From a bacterium (GTDB lineage: Bacteria; Acidobacteriota; Aminicenantia; Aminicenantales; Aminicenantaceae), in contig JAGXKI010000021.1 in assembly GCA_018335295.1 (NCBI GenBank), forward strand, positions 1 through 37,039: a stretch of DNA of 37,039 nucleotides, read 5' to 3'. How positions within the stretch are numbered: the first letter of the stretch is position 1; each line of letters starts with the position of its first letter. Positions 31,065 to 37,039 of this stretch are shown in pieces. A model generated the notes under the pieces. It was not told where the DNA came from, searched no databases, and was given only the letters and a program-made list of their open reading frames with translations. Made by a program: the position numbers and the translations under genes.

Positions 31065-33980
31065 ATTTATAAAAAAAAACATCTAAAAATCCTTGTTTTT
31101 CTCGTTCTTTTTATCATTCCTTTTGTAGGATTTTCTTATGGGAATGAGAATCAAAGGAATCTTGAAGGAGAGTCCGAGCTTCAGTACAACTCAAGGGTCC
31201 ATTTGGCAGAGGAGAAGATAAAAGCCGGGAATTATAGGGGAGCTGCTTTCCATTACAGGGAAGCTTTAGAAATGGCCCAACAAAGCGGAGGAGGAGAGGA
31301 GAAAGTTCACTGTTTATCACGGCTGGGAGTACTATATTGGAATATGGGAGATATTCAGAAGTCCACCGATTATTATCGAAAGGCTCTGGTCCAAGCCAGG
31401 GAAGCCCACTTGAGAAAGGAGAAAAACCGGATAGAAACGATCTTAAACATCCATGAAGCTTATACACAAGGGAAAGAACTCCGTTCTTCCGGAGAAACTC
31501 AGAAATCCATCCGTACATTCCAGAAAGCAGTGAGGAAGTCCAGGGAAATCAAAAGCAAGCACCATGAGATCAAATGCCTCCGGCAGTTGAGTGTGCATTA
31601 CTGGAAAGTCTTTGACCTTCAGACTTTTTCCTCGTTGAATGAGGAGGCTTTGAGGTTAGCCCGGAGTGTGAATAACCGCAGAGAGATGGGGAAGTGCCTC
31701 AACAATATGGGACTCTATCACTGGAAATGCAGTGATTACAGTCAGGCGTTGAGCTGCTATCAGGAAGCATTGGGGATCGCTCGAGGTCAACAGGATAAGA
31801 AGGATGAGGCAAACTTTCTGAACAATATAGCCCTTATCTACAAAGAACTGGGCTGCTATGAGAAATCTCTGGACTATTTGAGGGAAGCCTTGCGGATAGA
31901 CCGGCAGTTAGGGAGTGAGATAAACGTGGCGAAAGATTTGAATAATATAGGAATAAACTATAGATTAAAGGGACTGTCGATGAGTAAAAAAAATTATCTT
32001 AAAAAATCCCTCGATTACTATAAAAAATCTCTAAAATTGATTGAAGATAAAGAAAATTTGTTAAAAGTAAAATTATTAAATAATATTGGAAACTTACATA
32101 TTTTCCTAAAAAATAAAATTATTTCTTTGGAATATTTTCAAAAAGCATTCCAGAATGCCCGGAAAATACAGGATAAAGGTATCAAGGGGATGCTTTTGAA
32201 TAATTTGGGGAATGTCCACCTTCAACTGAACCATCTGGGGAAAGCGGAGAAATTTTTTACCCAAGCGATTGAATTGGCTCAGGAAATAAAAGGAGAGAAC
32301 ATACTCTGGGAGGCCTATTATGGGTTAGGGCAGTGCTACCAGCAGATGAACCATACTTCTTTGGCTGTTTCTAACTATAAAAGGGCTGTTTCTGTGGTGG
32401 AGAGCGTCAGCAGCCGGATTTTTTTCGATGTCTATAAAGCCGGGTTTGTCCGCAATAAAGTCAAGGTTTACGAACAATGGCTGAACCTTTTGTTCGAACA
32501 GTATTCTCAAAATCCTTCTCCCGAATTGATGGAAGAAATTTTTCGGATTATGGAGAAAGCCAAAGCCCGGGCTTTTCTGGAAAACTTGAGTGAATCCAGG
32601 GTCGATCTCTTCGAAAAATTGAAGCCGGAACTGCAGAAAAGAGAAAGAAAACTTTCTACCCGGATTTCATCCCTCACTCATACGCTTGCCGATCCCTCGG
32701 TAGAAAAAAAGGAGCGGAAAGAAGTGTTGAGAGAACTCTCTCATCTGGAAGATGAATACTTGAGGCTGATCAGAGAGATGAAAGCCGAATCTCCGGAAAT
32801 GGCGGACATGATTCTCTCCCAACCCTTTTCTCTGGATGAAATCCAGCAGAAGCTTCCAGACAGAAAGACAGTGATTTTGGAGTACTTTCTGGGAGAGAAA
32901 CAGTCCTATGTTTTTTTGATTTCTTCTCAAAAATGCCGTCTGTTTGCCCTCCCATCCCGAAAAGAGGTCCGGCGTTCCATCAAAGCCTATTTGAAAGTTC
33001 TCTCTGATCCTCCCCGGAGGGGGTTTAGCGGTCTCTTGGCGGCCCAACGTCTGTATAAGGAATTTCTTTTTCCGTTCCAGGATTTGAATTCCAAAGAAGT
33101 CTCCCACTTGGTCATCATCCCGGACGGGGTTCTCTATTACCTTCCTTTTGAAACTCTTATCCCCCCGGGGATTCAGGAACCTTCATTTTCCGATTGTTTG
33201 GTGTCCCGGCACAAAATTTCCTATGCCCCTTCCAGTTCCTCCCTGCGGCTGCTGTTAAAAAGAGGCTCCCGAGTTCCTCCGCCCCGGGCGCTTGTGGCCT
33301 TTGGAAATCCCTGCTATTCCTCTATCTCGTCATCGAAAGAGAAGAAAAAGACTTCTCCCTCGCAAATTCTGAAGGAGCTTTACCAGAAGAAAGGTTTTGA
33401 TATTTCTCCTCTCCCATACACTAAAAAAGAGATTAAAAAGATTTCCCGTTATTTTCCTGAGAAGGCAACCCGGATTTTTGGGGACAAGGAGGTCAGGGAA
33501 AAAGTAGTAAAATCCTTCCCTCTTCACCGCTATAAAGTCATCCATTTCGCCTGCCACGGGCTGCTGGATGAAGAATTCCCTTTTCGTTCGGCACTGGTAC
33601 TCTCCCTCCATGATCAAAAAGGGAATGATGGGTTTCTTCAAGTAAGGGAAATATGGAACCTTAAAATGAAAGCTGAGCTGGTGGTGCTTTCGGCCTGTCA
33701 AACGGGAAGAGGGAAACTGGAAAAAGGAGAAGGGTTGTTGGGTTTAGCTCGAGTTTTTTTCTATTCAGGAGCCCAATCAGTGGTGTGCACTCTTTGGAAA
33801 ATAGGAGATAAGCCCACTTCCCGGTTTATGAACTTTTTTTACAAATTCTTGAAAAAGGGAAAAGATAAGGCCGAAGCCCTGAGATTGGCCAAGTTGGAGA
33901 TGATGAAGACCCAGTATGCGCATCCTTTCTTTTGGGCCTCTTTTGTGTTAAACGGTGAGGGAGATTCCAGAATTTTTTGA
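31065..33980 (+). CDS. Exported TPR-CHAT protein (caspase-like protease candidate), probable AUU start
   Basis: Tetratricopeptide repeats fill the first ~450 residues (NNMGLYHWK.., NNIALIYKELG.., NNLGNVHLQLN..). A helical linker follows, then a C-terminal CHAT domain with caspase-like dyad H831 (IHFACHG) and C878 (LSACQTGRG), and the typical end HPFFWASFVLNG. The nearest ATG/GTG/TTG is TTG 31203, but the frame is open back to 31062 and encodes a signal peptide (KKKHLKILVFLVLFIIPFVG, then FSYG). ATT 31065, six bases after GAGG (31055-31058), is the only good start, so I infer a rare AUU start. Numbering is from there. It converges on an ECF sigma/anti-sigma pair. Confidence 0.85.
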   Translation: MYKKKHLKILVFLVLFIIPFVGFSYGNENQRNLEGESELQYNSRVHLAEEKIKAGNYRGAAFHYREALEMAQQSGGGEEKVHCLSRLGVLYWNMGDIQKSTDYYRKALVQAREAHLRKEKNRIETILNIHEAYTQGKELRSSGETQKSIRTFQKAVRKSREIKSKHHEIKCLRQLSVHYWKVFDLQTFSSLNEEALRLARSVNNRREMGKCLNNMGLYHWKCSDYSQALSCYQEALGIARGQQDKKDEANFLNNIALIYKELGCYEKSLDYLREALRIDRQLGSEINVAKDLNNIGINYRLKGLSMSKKNYLKKSLDYYKKSLKLIEDKENLLKVKLLNNIGNLHIFLKNKIISLEYFQKAFQNARKIQDKGIKGMLLNNLGNVHLQLNHLGKAEKFFTQAIELAQEIKGENILWEAYYGLGQCYQQMNHTSLAVSNYKRAVSVVESVSSRIFFDVYKAGFVRNKVKVYEQWLNLLFEQYSQNPSPELMEEIFRIMEKAKARAFLENLSESRVDLFEKLKPELQKRERKLSTRISSLTHTLADPSVEKKERKEVLRELSHLEDEYLRLIREMKAESPEMADMILSQPFSLDEIQQKLPDRKTVILEYFLGEKQSYVFLISSQKCRLFALPSRKEVRRSIKAYLKVLSDPPRRGFSGLLAAQRLYKEFLFPFQDLNSKEVSHLVIIPDGVLYYLPFETLIPPGIQEPSFSDCLVSRHKISYAPSSSSLRLLLKRGSRVPPPRALVAFGNPCYSSISSSKEKKKTSPSQILKELYQKKGFDISPLPYTKKEIKKISRYFPEKATRIFGDKEVREKVVKSFPLHRYKVIHFACHGLLDEEFPFRSALVLSLHDQKGNDGFLQVREIWNLKMKAELVVLSACQTGRGKLEKGEGLLGLARVFFYSGAQSVVCTLWKIGDKPTSRFMNFFYKFLKKGKDKAEALRLAKLEMMKTQYAHPFFWASFVLNGEGDSRIF

Positions 33981-33998
33981 TCTTCCCTAGAAAGGGCC

Positions 33999-34688
33999 TT
34001 ACCGTGTCACTTTAAACCCCTCGATCCGGGATTCCACCTTTCGTCCATCCTGAAGGTAGGAAGTGACCATCCAGTAATAATCCTTATTTTTTTCTAGCCT
34101 TTCCGTGACATCCTGGGGTAGAGTCAACCGGGTGGCATGGATTTTCTCACTTTTCCAGAAGGGATACAGTGTTTTGTCGAATATTTCCAGGATATAGTAG
34201 TCCGCTTTGTTCATTTTCTCCCACCGGAAAGTGACAGGAGGAGAGATGGCCTGACTCACGGGATGGATCAATTGAATGGAGGGACCGGATGGGCCTCTGT
34301 AATCCTGTTTTTTGAAATTCTGGAAAAGAAGGAAGCCAAAAACCACAATCAGGAGAAGGGCCGCTCCCACCACAGATGCGTATTTCCAGGAAAATCGGGA
34401 GAAGGAGAAAAAGGAAAAAGGTTTCTTCCGAGTTGAACCCATTTCGCTTAATTTTTGTTTCAATTCTCTTTCGTAGCGAAGGGACTGCAGGATGAATTGA
34501 AATTCGCGGGCACAATGGCTGCAGTGAGAGAGATGATCCACAATCTGGTCTTTTTTCTGGGAAGAAGAGGGGGATCTCAGGGCCTCCAGGAGTTCTTCGG
34601 GAGTGGGACAGTTTTTTCGAGAGGGGCCGGTCCTGTTGGCGATAGAGGACTGGTAGAGTCTCTCTAATTCTTTATGGTTTATTTTCAT
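33999..34688 (-). CDS. Zinc-finger membrane anti-sigma factor with Fn3-like outer domain
   Basis: The 229-aa protein has an N-terminal zinc-finger anti-sigma domain (C27, H52, C56, C59; DHLSHCSHC). One membrane span lies at about 104-123 (ASVVGAALLLIVVFGFLLF). The C-terminal ~95 residues resemble a fibronectin type III-like beta sandwich (PVTFRWEKMNKADYYILEIF, KDYYWMVTSYLQDGRKV), which should face the periplasm. It overlaps the sigma gene by 17 bases and is cotranscribed with it. It converges on the CHAT gene with only 18 bases between, so the two units are compactly paired. Confidence 0.85.
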   Translation of the reverse strand: MKINHKELERLYQSSIANRTGPSRKNCPTPEELLEALRSPSSSQKKDQIVDHLSHCSHCAREFQFILQSLRYERELKQKLSEMGSTRKKPFSFFSFSRFSWKYASVVGAALLLIVVFGFLLFQNFKKQDYRGPSGPSIQLIHPVSQAISPPVTFRWEKMNKADYYILEIFDKTLYPFWKSEKIHATRLTLPQDVTERLEKNKDYYWMVTSYLQDGRKVESRIEGFKVTR

Positions 34689-35211
34689 ACTCGATATCCC
34701 TATCTTTCAATTGTTTTTTAATATCGGAGAGGCCTCTGTAAACCAGATTCCGGGTTTTATGATAGCTCCAGTTGAAAAATGAGGCGATTTCTGTGATGCT
34801 CATGTTCAGCAAAAATAGCCTCACAGCCTTACGGCGTGACTCCATGAGGGAATCCACCGCGGTTCCGATCATTTCTTTGAGCTCCTCGTTGGAGGAAGTT
34901 CCTTTGGTATAGAGGCTTTTTTGCTCAGATATGTGTTTTTGTTGTTGAATGATTTCTTCCTCTCGCCTTGAAATCCTGATTTGGTCGATCACTGCAGAAT
35001 TAATGATCTTCTTTATATATGACGAATAATTTTTGATTTTTTTCTCATCTTCCAGCAGTTTCCAGATTTTTATTTTCACTTCTTGATAAATGTCCTCAGG
35101 ATCGATTCCGTTTTTTTGAGGATGGAACTGCTGGATGGACCCTTTGATGAACAGCGAATATCTCTCCAGAACCTTTTCAAATTCCTGGAGTTTTTCTTCA
35201 TCCTGACTCAT
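34672..35211 (-). CDS. ECF-like RNA polymerase sigma factor
   Basis: The 179-aa protein has sigma region 2 (GIDPEDIYQEVKIKIWKLL, IKNYSSYIKKIINSAVIDQI) and region 4 (LLNMSITEIASFFNWSYHKT, RNLVYRGLSDIKK). Region 2 is preceded by an unusually long N-terminal helix. It is a distant ECF type; other sigma-70-like families are possible. The anti-sigma gene overlaps its end by 17 bases. A TATAAT lies only 11 bases before ATG 35211, so the mRNA is nearly leaderless, and a palindrome flanks the -35. Confidence 0.88.
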   Translation of the reverse strand: MSQDEEKLQEFEKVLERYSLFIKGSIQQFHPQKNGIDPEDIYQEVKIKIWKLLEDEKKIKNYSSYIKKIINSAVIDQIRISRREEEIIQQQKHISEQKSLYTKGTSSNEELKEMIGTAVDSLMESRRKAVRLFLLNMSITEIASFFNWSYHKTRNLVYRGLSDIKKQLKDRDIEYENKP

Positions 35212-35222
35212 AATGGATTGAG

Positions 35223-35251
35223 ATTATACCATTGGATTTGGGCCTTAACAA
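35223..35251 (-). promoter_or_regulatory. Short-leader promoter of the sigma/anti-sigma pair
   Basis: On the minus strand: TTGTTA (35246-35251), 17 bases, perfect TATAAT (35223-35228). ATG 35211 lies 11 bases after the -10, so the leader is about 4 bases. It reads as a housekeeping sigma-70 promoter, not an ECF one. Confidence 0.62.
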
Positions 35252-35262
35252 CGATCGGCCCA
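35239..35262. repeat. Palindrome flanking the sigma-gene -35 element
   Basis: TGGGCC (35239-35244) and GGCCCA (35257-35262) are inverted repeats 12 bases apart, and the -35 hexamer (35246-35251) lies between them. The placement fits a repressor operator. Confidence 0.4.
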
Positions 35263-35421
35263 TTAAATAAGAGTCTTTTTTCCCCATAATTTTCTCAGTT
35301 CAGGAAAAAAATGTAGATTTTTCTTCAAATTCGAGGATTGTTTGAAAACTCCAAGATGGAGAATGTCATACCCACAAAACTTATGGTTTTTCACCCCCAA
35401 AAGAAATTTATTATCTTAAGC

Positions 35422-35450
35422 TTGACTTGTTTTCCTTTATTTAATACCAT
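35422..35450 (+). promoter_or_regulatory. Candidate glycosyltransferase promoter
   Basis: TTGACT (35422-35427), 17 bases, TACCAT (35445-35450). Leader of about 60 bases, ending in AAAGGA before ATG 35520. Confidence 0.35.
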
Positions 35451-35519
35451 TTCATTTCTCTGGCATTCAAGTGAAAAAAAATAATAAACCTCCACAAAAT
35501 TCGCTGCAAAAGGATACAC

Positions 35520-36902
35520 ATGTGGGAAGAAACGGTTGAGTCCTCCCTCAAGTCAAAGACAGAAACATTCACATTGGTTCCTCCTTCATGGAAGAAAAAG
35601 GCGGACCCCTTTTTTATATTGATGATCGGGGTGATCGGAGGGATGATTGTTATTCTGGCTGTGAAGTTCCGCATTTTTCATTTATGGGTGGAATTATGGC
35701 AGAACCATCCTTTCTTGAGAAGGGCTAGTTATCCCTTGATGGGCTTAGCGTTTATCCTTTTGTTGGGACTTCTTTTCCGGACTGTCCTTTGGTTTCGCTA
35801 CAAACCGATGTCTGTGGAACCCGGAGAAGAAATCGACTGGCCGTTTATCAGCGTGATCATGCCTGCTTTCAACGAGGAGGAATTGGTGGAAAGTTCCATC
35901 GATTCCATCTTCTCCTGTCATTATCCCCCCGAAAAACTGGAAGTGATCTGCGTCAACGATGGTTCCGCCGATTCCACTCTCCTGAAGATGAGAAAGGCCA
36001 AGCAGAAGTACAAAGAGAGATTGGAAATAATCCATGAGAAGAGAAATTCAGGAAAAAGGAAAGCTCTGTATTCCGGGTTTAAAAAATCCAGAGGGGAAGT
36101 GGTTATCACTGTGGATACAGACAGCAAAATTGATCCAAATGCCCTAAAGAACCTGGTGATTCCTCTCATCAAGGATGAACATACGGGGGCTGTAGCGGGA
36201 AGAGTGGAAGCCTGGAACGAGAAAGAAAATTTTCTCACCCGAATGCTTGCCATCCGTTATTCCATCTCCTTTAATTTCGGGAGAGCCTATCAGAGTGTTT
36301 ATGGAGCGGTGTTTTGCTGCCCTGGCTCATTGACTGCTTACAGGAAGAATGTTTTGAGCCGGTTCATCCATGAGTGGGTGGAACAGGAATTCATGAATGC
36401 ACCATGTACCTATGGGGAAGACCGAGCATTGACCACTCAAATGCTCAAAAGAGGGTATATGACCCGTTTTCAATCCAACGCCGTGGTCTACACCCGGGTT
36501 CCTTCTCGGTTCAAAGAAATGAACCGGATGTACCTTCGATGGACCCGGAGTTATTTAAGAGAATCCGTTTTGTTCGCTAAATTCATGTTTTCCAGGTACA
36601 GAAAAAAACACCGGATTCTTCCCATATTCGATTTTTTCTTTTTGAATTTTCTGCATCCTTTCCATCTCTATTCCATCGGTCTGGTGGTCTATTCTTTTTT
36701 CCTCCACCCTCTGTTCATTCTGCCCCATGTGGCCTTTTTCGTTGTGCTCTCTTTTCTCATCTCTCTTTATTACATCCGCACGAAAAGGAGTTTGGCCTTT
36801 CTCTACGGGATTCCCTATGCTCTGATCACGGCTTTTTGTTTGTGGTGGATCGTTCCTTTTTCGGCTCTGACCATGAGGAATCAGTCCTGGCTGACCCGCT
36901 GA
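35520..36902 (+). CDS. Processive family 2 glycosyltransferase (NodC/hyaluronan-synthase-like)
   Basis: The 460-aa protein has two N-terminal membrane spans (about 30-50 and 70-92), a cytoplasmic GT-A domain and about four C-terminal spans. Catalytic motifs in order are VNDGSADS (D147), DTDS (D199, D201), GED (299-301, general base) and YLRWTRS (338-344, the R/QxxRW site of processive enzymes). The C-terminal TMRNQSWLTR resembles the WGTR end of NodC and hyaluronan synthases. It would polymerise and export a beta-linked polysaccharide; the sugar is unknown. AAAGGA precedes ATG 35520. It is divergent from the sigma pair, which may regulate it. Confidence 0.9.
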   Translation: MWEETVESSLKSKTETFTLVPPSWKKKADPFFILMIGVIGGMIVILAVKFRIFHLWVELWQNHPFLRRASYPLMGLAFILLLGLLFRTVLWFRYKPMSVEPGEEIDWPFISVIMPAFNEEELVESSIDSIFSCHYPPEKLEVICVNDGSADSTLLKMRKAKQKYKERLEIIHEKRNSGKRKALYSGFKKSRGEVVITVDTDSKIDPNALKNLVIPLIKDEHTGAVAGRVEAWNEKENFLTRMLAIRYSISFNFGRAYQSVYGAVFCCPGSLTAYRKNVLSRFIHEWVEQEFMNAPCTYGEDRALTTQMLKRGYMTRFQSNAVVYTRVPSRFKEMNRMYLRWTRSYLRESVLFAKFMFSRYRKKHRILPIFDFFFLNFLHPFHLYSIGLVVYSFFLHPLFILPHVAFFVVLSFLISLYYIRTKRSLAFLYGIPYALITAFCLWWIVPFSALTMRNQSWLTR

Positions 36903-37039
36903 GGGAAGATCTTTTGAAACAGGACCCAAATCAAGACTCCGGCTAAAAGAAAAAGAGTTCCCCACAAAAGCCACGCCATTTTCTGGGAGGAATAAATCAC
37001 CTGATCGGACTTCCCCGAAACGATGAAACCGGCCCAGTA
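36881..37039 (-). CDS. C-terminal fragment of a second CHAT-type protein with membrane anchor (partial)
   Basis: The minus strand runs open from the window end to TGA at 36881-36883. The 52 residues begin YWAGFIVSGK, matching the usual last strand of CHAT domains (compare FFWASFVLNG in the neighbour). A single hydrophobic span follows (MAWLLWGTLFLLAGVLIWVL) and then a basic tail (FQKIFPQR). The basic tail favours the cytoplasmic side for the C-terminus, so the CHAT domain would face the periplasm. It overlaps the glycosyltransferase stop by 22 bases. The catalytic part lies outside the window. Confidence 0.6.
   Translation of the reverse strand, partial: YWAGFIVSGKSDQVIYSSQKMAWLLWGTLFLLAGVLIWVLFQKIFPQRVSQD

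Larger units (their letters stand above)
35212..35519. other. Divergent intergenic region of 308 bases
   Basis: It holds a minus-strand promoter and palindrome near the sigma gene, and a weaker plus-strand promoter near the glycosyltransferase. The centre (about 35265-35420) is A/T-rich and I see no gene, tRNA or strong hairpin in it. Confidence 0.6.

Overview
The window reads as chromosome of a Gram-negative, heterotrophic and probably anaerobic bacterium. LptB implies an outer membrane with lipopolysaccharide. Several proteins carry signal peptides. A two-gene 2-hydroxyacyl-CoA-dehydratase-like locus, many PLP enzymes, an amino-acid symporter and a P1 peptidase suggest a peptide or amino-acid fermenter. 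Candidatus Aminicenantes (or another Acidobacteriota-like lineage) is my best guess from gene content. It is an inference; no rRNA marker is present. I see no CRISPR array, insertion sequence, prophage or plasmid functions.

Layout. 1-2.7 kb: a partial gene tail and a terminator, then an ECF sigma factor, its zinc-finger membrane anti-sigma factor and an exported DUF4097 protein, closed by a UUCG-loop terminator. 2.7-5.1 kb: a REP-like hairpin, a solitary ABC-ATPase of the COG3044 family, and a small RRM protein with a long structured leader. 5.2-8.0 kb: divergent class III and class IV aminotransferases. 8.0-13.5 kb (minus strand): one operon of cyclic amidohydrolase (hydantoinase type), group II PLP decarboxylase, AGCS Na+/amino-acid symporter, a conserved unknown, and a hydantoin/Asp-Glu racemase. 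13.5-17.5 kb: CorA, an unknown exported protein, a macro-domain protein and a class II photolyase. 17.5-20.4 kb (minus): a FakA-FakB-like fusion, a DUF1295 membrane protein and dodecin. 20.5-23.6 kb: a D-component/activator fusion followed by a second D-component. 23.7-31 kb: tRNA-Val(CAC), a zinc-ribbon/RDD-like protein, lptB, a DUF1848 protein, then rpsU-lipA-phosphoesterase and a P1 peptidase-racemase pair. 31-37 kb: an exported TPR-CHAT protease candidate facing an ECF sigma/anti-sigma pair, a processive glycosyltransferase, and the C-terminus of a second, membrane-anchored CHAT protein cut by the window end.

How the genes may work together. Peptidase, racemases, hydantoinase-type enzyme, decarboxylase, two aminotransferases, symporter and dehydratase all fit scavenging of peptides and amino acids, possibly including D- or N-blocked forms. 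The most interesting region is the last 6 kb. A TPR-CHAT (caspase-like) protein sits beside a sigma/anti-sigma pair whose anti-sigma has one membrane span and an outward C-terminal domain. The CHAT protein's signal peptide is encoded upstream of any ATG/GTG/TTG and appears to start at AUU. This suggests a periplasmic caspase-like protease that might act on the anti-sigma factor.

Many start codons were moved from the longest open frame because Shine-Dalgarno sites or promoters decide otherwise. Several genes appear to be transcribed with almost no leader.
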